Source of the DNA: Macrotis lagotis
Lineage: Eukaryota; Chordata; Mammalia; Peramelemorphia; Peramelidae
Length of the DNA stretch: 64,000 nt
Reading direction: 5' to 3'
Assembly (NCBI RefSeq): GCF_037893015.1
Contig: NC_133666.1
Location: 4,214,239 to 4,278,238, forward strand
Both the position numbers and the translations under genes were made by a program. Every line of letters starts with the position of its first letter. Within the stretch, counting starts at the first letter, position 1. This document shows, piece by piece, positions 26,731 through 39,100 of this stretch. The notes beneath the pieces were generated by a model. That model was given only the letters and a program-made list of their open reading frames with translations. It had not been told where the DNA came from and did not search any database.

Positions 26731-27016
26731 CTGACTTAGAGAACTTTTGATGGAGGCCCATGCTTAAAGGACCTGTGATACAGAATCCCTGCTAAGGTGA
26801 CCTAGGAGACAGACTCCCACTGAGAGGAAAGATGGTGTAGACCACTACTGAGAAGCTCTGATGCAGATACCCTCTTCTCAGAATCCATAATTCAGACAAC
26901 CCATTGAGATCTATGAGGCAGGCAAAGCCCTTCTGAGAAGACCTATGGTGCAAACTCCTGCTTAGAGGACCTATGAGACAGACCCCCACTGAGATAACCT
27001 ATGATTCAGACCCTCA
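26731..27016 (+). repeat. 29-bp satellite, terminal block abutting BAZ2A
   Basis: About ten seed-like monomers (ACTGAGAGGA, TATGAGACAGACCCCC) between the HAL1-like insertion and the BAZ2A 3' piece. The last monomer, TATGATTCAGACCCTC, runs directly into BAZ2A coding homology. The junction lies in a short stretch (GACCCT) that fits both sequences. Confidence 0.88.
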
Positions 27017-28975
27017 TGAATCCTGAGCTAGTTAGTGGCTTCAGGAGCATCATCAAAAATCCCATGGACTTCTCTACCATGAGGAAATGGCTCAATCTGG
27101 ATATGCATTCTAACTCTGAGGAGTTTGCTGTTGGTGCTCTTTTGGTTTTTGATAACTGCCAGACCTTACATGAGGATGATTCTAAGGTGGGCAAAGCTGA
27201 GTACCTCATGAGTAACTTATTTGAGAGCCTATGGGAGGAGATTTATCAGAGAAAACAGGCCAATCTGTAAGGTGAGGTGATAAGACAGGAGCAGGACAAT
27301 CTGGGCCTACACTCTCCTCCAAAACCCTGCCATTCTTGCCTCCTGAAGCTGCCTGGAGTCTACACTCAAGAATCAGATAAGTCCTGAACTTGGACTTCAC
27401 CTTTGGTCAGCTTCCTGTACCCTCATTTCCCCAATTTCCCACTTTTTCCTCTTCCTTTCCCTCTTATAATTTTTTTTCTTTTTAGTTTATATTCTAATTT
27501 AAAAAGGGAGGGTAGAAATACTTTCCTTCCTCTTCCTCATCTCTCCTGCCCCAGTACTGTGTGGCATTTAATGATAGAAGTGTATGAAACTGAGAAACAA
27601 TCTATACATGTGAGGACCTGTAGGCCAGTAAAGTGGACCTGACTCCCAAGTCTGTAAAACTTGATATGGGGCCCTGGACATGCTGCTTCCATGTCCAGTC
27701 TTTCCCCGAGTTCTTTCTTCTCCAACACTTTTTCTTCCCAGTTTCTGCCTTCCTTCCCTCATCCAGTAATATAGAACTATTATGCATGGGTTCCTCCCTT
27801 TCCTTTCTCCAAACCATTAACAAACAAAACAAAACAAGAAAGATATTTCAGAGATTTTTTTTCCTCCTTAGCCTAATCTCACCTGTACCAGTGAATGCTT
27901 CTCTTTCCTTCCTTCTTACTCTCCAGCCTTCTCTGAGGTTAGTTAGTTGGCGGGGGGTGGGGGTGGGAGTGGAGGTGGGGCAATGTCTGCTTCTAGCAGC
28001 CCTGGTTTTCTCCCCCCGCCTCCCCTCAATCCAATTCTCCCTCTTGGGAGTGCCTCAGGGACAATCATTGCTGAGTTTGGCCAGGAAGATTTTGGACACA
28101 TTCCTTCCTAACCAGAAGGTTAATTGACAGGCCTCCCCTCCTTGGGGGTGATGCTGCATGCTTTGGGTTTTTGTCCTTTTCTTCTTTCACCCCATTCCTC
28201 TTCATTATTTTGAAAAAAATTCAAGGAGCAGTTTTCACCCAATGGACATTTTCTATGCTCCTCTTACGATGTCTGTGATTCCTCCTTTCCACCTCAGAGT
28301 ATGTTTAGATTTCAAACTGCAGTTCTTTTCCAGAATCTCTGATCCTTTCATTCTTGTCTCTTACACACAGGAAGGACCTAAAGCTTTCTATGGCTTTTAG
28401 TTGTGTTACTGCTTCCTGGCCTGTCTTACTCCTTAGCTCTGGACAGGGTTACCAGGAAAAGCAGAATGGCTGAGGGCAGTCTCTGACATGTGAGCCCATT
28501 CTGTAAGAGGAAAGCTGCCATCTGCCCCAGTCAAAACCATGCTCCCCTGCCCAGCCTTGGCTCCTCCCATCAGAGATTTTGGGTACTTGCACTGGGGAGG
28601 AGGCCCTGGGCTCAATAGAGAGCCAAGTCAGATTCCTCCAAGGATCTATTGGTAGGGAGGAGCCAGTTGAGGTAGAACCATAATCCCAGATATGCTCTAC
28701 CAGCTGCATTGGATAACCACTGAGAGACTTGAAAGGAGAGTAGGATTACATTCTCCCTGCCCTTTTACTTCTCTTCTTTTCTATCTTATTTCTCAAGTTG
28801 CCTTTTCTGTCAGATAAATCTCAGAAATTATTTAAAAAATTTCTTTACTTTAAATGAGGTGAACTGAAGACTATTTGAATTGACTGTATTAAATATAAAG
28901 TATTTATATTTTATCTAAAATGTGCTGTAACATTTGTGTTAAATGTTTGGAATTCTAGATGAGGCTTCTTCCCAG
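27012..28975 (+). pseudogene. BAZ2A: BAZ2A processed pseudogene, bromodomain end and 3'UTR
   Basis: From 27017 the frame reads NPELVSGFRSIIKNP, MDFSTMRKWL, SEEFAVGALLVFDNCQT, EDDSKVGKAEYLMS and ends WEEIYQRKQANL, with the stop at 27268-27270. This is the C-terminal bromodomain of BAZ2A up to its natural end; the acetyl-lysine-binding region around FDNCQT is intact. Sequence after the stop is T/C-rich non-coding DNA consistent with the BAZ2A 3'UTR, at least to about 28975; I cannot place its poly(A) end. Everything between the seed segment at 10617 and this point (PHD finger, start of the bromodomain) is missing and replaced by satellite. The ATG at 27016 is not a real start. A G-rich tract with quadruplex potential lies at 27951-27979. 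Confidence 0.87.
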
Positions 28976-29504
28976 TCCTAAGTCACACACCTCATTCCCC
29001 CTCAAAGGGTAATGTTTTTCCTAGTATAAAAGATCCTGAATTAATTTCGAACTTATTGAGAGAGGGGAAAAATGGTCTGGAATCTTTGGTGCTCTTTGTA
29101 TTCTCTTCCTTCCACCCAAATTCCCAAGGCACTCTTGAGGGGGTAGGCTGGCTTGAAATTTGGGTGGCCTACCTATCTGGTTGGGGCTAAAGTGGTCAAC
29201 TTCCCACTTTTCCTTCTGCATTCATTCTTAACAGTTTCAAGTATTGGGGTAGGCATATTAAAAATCTGCTTCATCCCCTTTCACTATAAATCTTCCTTTC
29301 TCAGAAATACTAGTAAAAATTATTTCCCAATTTACTACATTTCTTTTGATCTTGGTTACAGTGGTTTTGTCAACGAGAAAGCTTTTTAAGTTAATGTAAT
29401 CAAAATGATCTAGTTTGTTTTTAATGATGTTTTACATCTCTTCCTTGGTCATAAACTGCTTCCCTTTCCATAGATCCCACAGGTCATTCCCTTTTTAAAA
29501 AATT
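28976..29504. other. Unassigned non-coding interval, possibly more BAZ2A 3'UTR
   Basis: No coding homology. The first part may be UTR. The part from about 29340 (GTCAACGAGAAAGCTTTTTA, then CTTGGTCATAAACTGCTTCC) reads like a marsupial interspersed repeat that I cannot name. Confidence 0.4.
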
Positions 29505-29655
29505 GATAATAATGGAGGTAGTAAATCGCACTGGATTTGTTGTTAGAAGACTCAAATTCTAATATTTGCTCTGCTGGTTATCATAGGTCACCTAGGTCAT
29601 TTTAACCTTCTTGGCCTCAGTTTCTCCATATACAAATGAGAGATTTAGATTTGAG
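29505..29655 (+). repeat. MIR-like relic
   Basis: GGATTTGTTGTTAGAAGACT, CTCTGCTGGTTATCATAGGT, then CTTGGCCTCAGTTTCTCC: the MIR order. Confidence 0.65.
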
Positions 29656-29671
29656 AACTCCTACGTTTCCT

Positions 29672-29905
29672 GAAGGCAGTTAGGTATCTCAGTGGTTTAG
29701 ATCACTGGGCCTGAAATTAGGAAGACTTGAGTTCAAATCCAGCCTCTGATTATTAATAGCTGCGTGACCTTGGGCAAACCTCTGTTTTCCTTAATGCACT
29801 AAAGAATGAAATGGCAAACCACTTCAGTATCTTTGCCAAGAAAACCCATGGACAGTATTGGCATGCTAAAAGTCCATGAGACCAACTAAATTCCTTTCCA
29901 GCTCT
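29672..29905 (+). mobile_element. MAR-type marsupial SINE, plus
   Basis: GGCAGTTAGGTATCTCAGTG head, GAGTTCAAATCCAGCCTC B-box, GTGACCTTGGGCAAACC, then the longer body AATGGCAAACCACTTCAGTA. More diverged than the short SINEs. The stretch 29905-30100 before the second array is unassigned. Confidence 0.8.
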
Positions 29906-30104
29906 AAATCTACAATCTACAGAAATACTAGTTAGTTACTTCTAATTTTTAACAATAATTTCCTGGTTAGTTTATACAATGAATTGAAAAGGCAATGTAA
30001 ATTCTAGCTCCACAGTTGTGGCACAGAGGGAGAAGGCCTTAGGGAAAACAGCCCAATATGAATTAGGTCTTTTCTAGGAAAGTCCACTATTTTCAGATTC
30101 CATC

Positions 30105-33100
30105 CCTCTAACCATCCAGATTCTATTACAATATCCTTAACCATCCAGATTCTATTACAATATCCTTAACCATCCAGATTCTATTACAATATCCTTAACC
30201 ATCCAGATTCTATTACAATATCCTTAACCATCCAGATTCTATTACAATATCCTTAACCATCCAGATTCTATTACAATATCCTTAACCACCCAGACTCTAT
30301 TACAATATCCTTAACCACCCAGACTCTATTACAATATCCTTAACCACCCAGACTCTATTACAATATCCTTAACCATCCAGATTCTATTACAATATCCTTA
30401 ACCATCCAGATTCTATTACAATATCCTTAACCATCCAGATTCTATTACAATATCCTTAACCATCCAGATTCTATTATTACAATATCCTTAACCATCCAGA
30501 TTCTATTATTACAATATCCTTAACCATCCAGATTCTATTATTACAATATCCTTAACCATCCAGATTCTATTACAATATCCTTAACCACCCAGACTCTATT
30601 ACAATATCCTTAACCATCCAGATTCTATTACAATATCCTTAACCATCCAGATTCTATTACAATATCCTTAACCATCCAGATTCTATTATTACAATATCCT
30701 TAACCATCCAGATTCTATTATTACAATATCCTTAACCATCCAGACTCTATTACAATATGCTTAACCATCCAGATTCTATTACAATACCCTTAACCATCCA
30801 GATTCTATTACAATATCCTTAACCATCCAGATTCTATTACAATATCCTTAACCATCCAGATTCTATTACAATATCCTTAACCATCCAGATTCTATTACAA
30901 TATCCTTAACCATCCAGATTCTATTATTACAATATCCTTAACCATCCAGATTCTATTATTACAATATCCTTAACCATCCAGATTCTATTATTACAATATC
31001 CTTAACCATCCAGATTCTATTACAATATCCTTAACCATCCAGATTCTATTACAATATCCTTAACCATCCAGATTCTATTACAATATCCTTAACCATCCAG
31101 ATTCTATTACAATATCCTTAACCATCCAGATTCTATTATTACAATATCCTTAACCATCCAGATTCTATTATTACAATATCCTTAACCATCCAGATTCTAT
31201 TATTACAATATCCTTAACCATCCAGATTCTATTACAATATCCTTAACCATCCAGATTCTATTACAATATCCTTAACCATCCAGATTCTATTACAATATCC
31301 TTAACCATCCAGATTCTATTACAATATCCTTAACCATCCAGATTCTATTATTACAATATCCTTAACCATCCAGATTCTATTATTACAATATCCTTAACCA
31401 TCCAGATTCTATTATTACAATATCCTTAACCATCCAGATTCTATTACAATATCCTTAACCACCCAGACTCTATTACAATATCCTTAACCATCCAGATTCT
31501 ATTACAATATCCTTAACCATCCAGATTCTATTACAATATCCTTAACCATCCAGATTCTATTATTACAATATCCTTAACCATCCAGATTCTATTACAATAT
31601 CCTTAACCACCCAGACTCTATTACAATATGCTTAACCATCCAGATTCTATTACAATACCCTTAACCATCCAGACTCTATTACAATATCCTTAACAATCCA
31701 GATTCTATTACAATATCCTTAACCATCCAGATTCTATTACAATATCCTTAACCATCCAGATTCTATTATTACAATATCCTTAACCATCCAGATTCTATTA
31801 TTACAATATCCTTAACCATCCAGATTCTATTACAATATCCTTAACCATCCAGATTCTATTATTACAATATCCTTAACCATCCAGATTCTATTACAATATC
31901 CTTAACCATCCAGATTCTATTACAATATCCTTAACCATCCAGATTCTATTATTACAATATCCTTAACCATCCAGATTCTATTACAATATCCTTAACCATC
32001 CAGATTCTATTACAATATCCTTAACCATCCAGATTCTATTACAATATCCTTAACCATCCAGATTCTATTACAATATCCTTAACCACCCAGACTCTATTAC
32101 AATATCCTTAACCATCCAGATTCTATTATTACAATATCCTTAACCATCCAGATTCTATTATTACAATATCCTTAACCATCCAGATTCTATTACAATATCC
32201 TTAACCATCCAGATTCTATTACAATATCCTTAACCATCCAGATTCTATTATTACAATATCCTTAACCATCCAGATTCTATTACAATATCCTTAACCACCC
32301 AGACTCTATTACAATATCCTTAACCATCCAGACTCTATTACAATATGCTTAACCATCCAGATTCTATTATTACAATATCCTTAACCATCCAGATTCTATT
32401 ATTACAATATCCTTAACCATCCAGATTCTATTACAATATCCTTAACCATCCAGATTCTATTATTACAATATCCTTAACCATCCAGATTCTATTACAATAT
32501 CCTTAACCATCCAGATTCTATTACAATATCCTTAACCATCCAGATTCTATTACAATATCCTTAACCATCCAGATTCTATTATTACAATATCCTTAACCAT
32601 CCAGATTCTATTATTACAATATCCTTAACCATCCAGATTCTATTATTACAATATCCTTAACCACCCAGACTCTATTACAATATCCTTAACCACCCAGACT
32701 CTATTACAATATCCTTAACCACCCAGACTCTATTACAATATCCTTAACCATCCAGATTCTATTACAATATCCTTAACCATCCAGATTCTATTATTACAAT
32801 ATCCTTAACCATCCAGATTCTATTACAATATCCTTAACCATCCAGATTCTATTATTACAATATCCTTAACCATCCAGATTCTATTACAATATCCTTAACC
32901 ACCCAGACTCTATTACAATATCCTTAACCACCCAGACTCTATTACAATATGCTTAACCATCCAGATTCTATTACAATACCCTTAACCATCCAGACTCTAT
33001 TACAATATCCTTAACCATCCAGATTCTATTATTACAATATCCTTAACCACCCAGATTCTATTACAATATCCTTAACCACCCAGACTCTATTACAATATGC

Positions 33101-36100
33101 TTAACCATCCAGATTCTATTACAATACCCTTAACCATCCAGACTCTATTACAATATCCTTAACCATCCAGACTCTATTACAATATCCTTAACCATCCAGA
33201 TTCTATTACAATATCCTTAACCATCCAGATTCTATTACAATATCCTTAACCATCCAGACTCTATTACAATATCCTTAACCACCCAGACTCTATTACAATA
33301 TCCTTAACCATCCAGATTCTATTACAATATCCTTAACCACCCAGACTCTATTACAATATCCTTAACCACCCAGACTCTATTACAATATCCTTAACCACCC
33401 AGACTCTATTACAATATCCTTAACCATCCAGATTCTATTACAATATCCTTAACCACCCAGACTCTATTACAATATCCTTAACCACCCAGACTCTATTACA
33501 ATATCCTTAACCACCCAGACTCTATTACAATATCCTTAACCACCCAGACTCTATTACAATATCCTTAACCATCCAGATTCTATTATTACAATATCTTTAA
33601 CCATCCAGATTCTATTACAATATCCTTAACCATCCAGATTCTATTATTACAATATCCTTAACCATCCAGATTCTATTATTACAATATCCTTAACCACCCA
33701 GACTCTATTACAATATCCTTAACCATCCAGATTCTATTACAATATCCTTAACCACCCAGACTCTATTACAATATCCTTAACCACCCAGACTCTATTACAA
33801 TATCCTTAACCACCCAGACTCTATTACAATATCCTTAACCACCCAGACTCTATTACAATATCCTTAACCATCCAGATTCTATTATTACAATATCCTTAAC
33901 CATCCAGATTCTATTACAATATCCTTAACCATCCAGATTCTATTATTACAATATCCTTAACCATCCAGATTCTATTACAATATCCTTAACCACCCAGACT
34001 CTATTACAATATCCTTAACCACCCAGACTCTATTACAATATGCTTAACCATCCAGATTCTATTACAATACCCTTAACCATCCAGACTCTATTACAATATC
34101 CTTAACCATCCAGATTCTATTATTACAATATCCTTAACCACCCAGATTCTATTACAATATCCTTAACCACCCAGACTCTATTACAATATGCTTAACCATC
34201 CAGATTCTATTACAATACCCTTAACCATCCAGACTCTATTACAATATCCTTAACCATCCAGACTCTATTACAATATCCTTAACCATCCAGATTCTATTAC
34301 AATATCCTTAACCATCCAGATTCTATTACAATATCCTTAACCATCCAGACTCTATTACAATATCCTTAACCACCCAGACTCTATTACAATATCCTTAACC
34401 ATCCAGATTCTATTACAATATCCTTAACCACCCAGACTCTATTACAATATCCTTAACCACCCAGACTCTATTACAATATCCTTAACCACCCAGACTCTAT
34501 TACAATATCCTTAACCATCCAGATTCTATTACAATATCCTTAACCACCCAGACTCTATTACAATATCCTTAACCACCCAGACTCTATTACAATATCCTTA
34601 ACCACCCAGACTCTATTACAATATCCTTAACCACCCAGACTCTATTACAATATCCTTAACCATCCAGATTCTATTATTACAATATCCTTAACCATCCAGA
34701 TTCTATTACAATATCCTTAACCATCCAGATTCTATTACAATATCCTTAACCATCCAGATTCTATTATTACAATATCCTTAACCACCCAGACTCTATTACA
34801 ATATCCTTAACCATCCAGATTCTATTACAATATCCTTAACCACCCAGACTCTATTACAATATCCTTAACCACCCAGACTCTATTACAATATCCTTAACCA
34901 CCCAGACTCTATTACAATATCCTTAACCACCCAGACTCTATTACAATATCCTTAACCATCCAGATTCTATTATTACAATATCCTTAACCATCCAGATTCT
35001 ATTACAATATCCTTAACCATCCAGATTCTATTATTACAATATCCTTAACCACCCAGACTCTATTACAATATCCTTAACCACCCAGACTCTATTACAATAT
35101 GCTTAACCACCCAGACTCTATTACAATATCCTTAACCACCCAGACTCTATTACAATATGCTTAACCATCCAGATTCTATTACAATACCCTTAACCATCCA
35201 GACTCTATTACAATATCCTTAACAATCCAGATTCTATTACAATATCCTTAACCATCCAGATTCTATTACAATATCCTTAACCATCCAGATTCTATTATTA
35301 CAATATCCTTAACCATCCAGATTCTATTATTACAATATCCTTAACCATCCAGATTCTATTACAATATCCTTAACCATCCAGATTCTATTATTACAATATC
35401 CTTAACCATCCAGATTCTATTACAATATCCTTAACCATCCAGATTCTATTACAATATCCTTAACCATCCAGATTCTATTATTACAATATCCTTAACCATC
35501 CAGATTCTATTACAATATCCTTAACCATCCAGATTCTATTACAATATCCTTAACCATCCAGATTCTATTACAATATCCTTAACCATCCAGACTCTATTAC
35601 AATATCCTTAACCACCCAGACTCTATTACAATATCCTTAACCATCCAGATTCTATTATTACAATATCCTTAACCATCCAGATTCTATTATTACAATATCC
35701 TTAACCATCCAGATTCTATTATTACAATATCCTTAACCATCCAGATTCTATTACAATATCCTTAACCATCCAGATTCTATTACAATATCCTTAACCATCC
35801 AGATTCTATTATTACAATATCCTTAACCATCCAGATTCTATTACAATATCCTTAACCACCCAGACTCTATTACAATATCCTTAACCATCCAGACTCTATT
35901 ACAATATGCTTAACCATCCAGATTCTATTATTACAATATCCTTAACCATCCAGATTCTATTATTACAATATCCTTAACCATCCAGATTCTATTACAATAT
36001 CCTTAACCATCCAGATTCTATTATTACAATATCCTTAACCATCCAGATTCTATTACAATATCCTTAACCATCCAGATTCTATTACAATATCCTTAACCAT

Positions 36101-39100
36101 CCAGATTCTATTACAATATCCTTAACCATCCAGATTCTATTATTACAATATCCTTAACCATCCAGATTCTATTATTACAATATCCTTAACCATCCAGATT
36201 CTATTATTACAATATCCTTAACCACCCAGACTCTATTACAATATCCTTAACCACCCAGACTCTATTACAATATCCTTAACCACCCAGACTCTATTACAAT
36301 ATCCTTAACCATCCAGATTCTATTACAATATCCTTAACCATCCAGATTCTATTATTACAATATCCTTAACCATCCAGATTCTATTACAATATCCTTAACC
36401 ATCCAGATTCTATTATTACAATATCCTTAACCATCCAGATTCTATTACAATATCCTTAACCACCCAGACTCTATTACAATATCCTTAACCACCCAGACTC
36501 TATTACAATATGCTTAACCATCCAGATTCTATTACAATACCCTTAACCATCCAGACTCTATTACAATATCCTTAACCATCCAGATTCTATTATTACAATA
36601 TCCTTAACCACCCAGATTCTATTACAATATCCTTAACCACCCAGACTCTATTACAATATGCTTAACCATCCAGATTCTATTACAATACCCTTAACCATCC
36701 AGACTCTATTACAATATCCTTAACCATCCAGACTCTATTACAATATCCTTAACCATCCAGATTCTATTACAATATCCTTAACCATCCAGATTCTATTACA
36801 ATATCCTTAACCATCCAGACTCTATTACAATATCCTTAACCACCCAGACTCTATTACAATATCCTTAACCATCCAGATTCTATTACAATATCCTTAACCA
36901 CCCAGACTCTATTACAATATCCTTAACCACCCAGACTCTATTACAATATCCTTAACCACCCAGACTCTATTACAATATCCTTAACCATCCAGATTCTATT
37001 ACAATATCCTTAACCACCCAGACTCTATTACAATATCCTTAACCACCCAGACTCTATTACAATATCCTTAACCACCCAGACTCTATTACAATATCCTTAA
37101 CCACCCAGACTCTATTACAATATCCTTAACCATCCAGATTCTATTATTACAATATCCTTAACCATCCAGATTCTATTACAATATCCTTAACCATCCAGAT
37201 TCTATTATTACAATATCCTTAACCATCCAGATTCTATTATTACAATATCCTTAACCACCCAGACTCTATTACAATATCCTTAACCATCCAGATTCTATTA
37301 CAATATCCTTAACCACCCAGACTCTATTACAATATCCTTAACCACCCAGACTCTATTACAATATCCTTAACCACCCAGACTCTATTACAATATCCTTAAC
37401 CACCCAGACTCTATTACAATATCCTTAACCATCCAGATTCTATTATTACAATATCCTTAACCATCCAGATTCTATTACAATATCCTTAACCATCCAGATT
37501 CTATTATTACAATATCCTTAACCATCCAGATTCTATTACAATATCCTTAACCACCCAGACTCTATTACAATATCCTTAACCACCCAGACTCTATTACAAT
37601 ATGCTTAACCATCCAGATTCTATTACAATACCCTTAACCATCCAGACTCTATTACAATATCCTTAACCATCCAGATTCTATTATTACAATATCCTTAACC
37701 ACCCAGATTCTATTACAATATCCTTAACCACCCAGACTCTATTACAATATGCTTAACCATCCAGATTCTATTACAATACCCTTAACCATCCAGACTCTAT
37801 TACAATATCCTTAACCATCCAGACTCTATTACAATATCCTTAACCATCCAGATTCTATTACAATATCCTTAACCATCCAGATTCTATTACAATATCCTTA
37901 ACCATCCAGACTCTATTACAATATCCTTAACCACCCAGACTCTATTACAATATCCTTAACCATCCAGATTCTATTACAATATCCTTAACCACCCAGACTC
38001 TATTACAATATCCTTAACCACCCAGACTCTATTACAATATCCTTAACCACCCAGACTCTATTACAATATCCTTAACCATCCAGATTCTATTACAATATCC
38101 TTAACCACCCAGACTCTATTACAATATCCTTAACCACCCAGACTCTATTACAATATCCTTAACCACCCAGACTCTATTACAATATCCTTAACCACCCAGA
38201 CTCTATTACAATATCCTTAACCATCCAGATTCTATTATTACAATATCCTTAACCATCCAGATTCTATTACAATATCCTTAACCATCCAGATTCTATTATT
38301 ACAATATCCTTAACCATCCAGATTCTATTATTACAATATCCTTAACCACCCAGACTCTATTACAATATCCTTAACCATCCAGATTCTATTACAATATCCT
38401 TAACCACCCAGACTCTATTACAATATCCTTAACCACCCAGACTCTATTACAATATCCTTAACCACCCAGACTCTATTACAATATCCTTAACCACCCAGAC
38501 TCTATTACAATATCCTTAACCATCCAGATTCTATTATTACAATATCCTTAACCATCCAGATTCTATTACAATATCCTTAACCATCCAGATTCTATTATTA
38601 CAATATCGTTAACCACCCAGACTCTATTACAATATCCTTAACCACCCAGACTCTATTACAATATGCTTAACCACCCAGACTCTATTACAATATCCTTAAC
38701 CACCCAGACTCTATTACAATATCCTTAACCACCCAGACTCTATTACAATATGCTTAACCACCCAGACTCTATTACAATATCCTTAACCACCCAGACTCTA
38801 TTACAATATCCTTAACCATCCAGACTCTATTACAATATCCTTAACCATCCAGATTCTATTACAATATCCTTAACCATCCAGATTCTATTACAATATCCTT
38901 AACCATCCAGACTCTATTACAATATCCTTAACCACCCAGACTCTATTACAATATCCTTAACCATCCAGATTCTATTACAATATCCTTAACCACCCAGACT
39001 CTATTACAATATCCTTAACCACCCAGACTCTATTACAATATCCTTAACCACCCAGACTCTATTACAATATCCTTAACCATCCAGATTCTATTACAATATC

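Noticed and set aside
27016-27270. A short functional bromodomain gene
   Set aside because: Although open, it starts inside the bromodomain at the satellite junction and lacks its first helices; it is the tail of a processed pseudogene.
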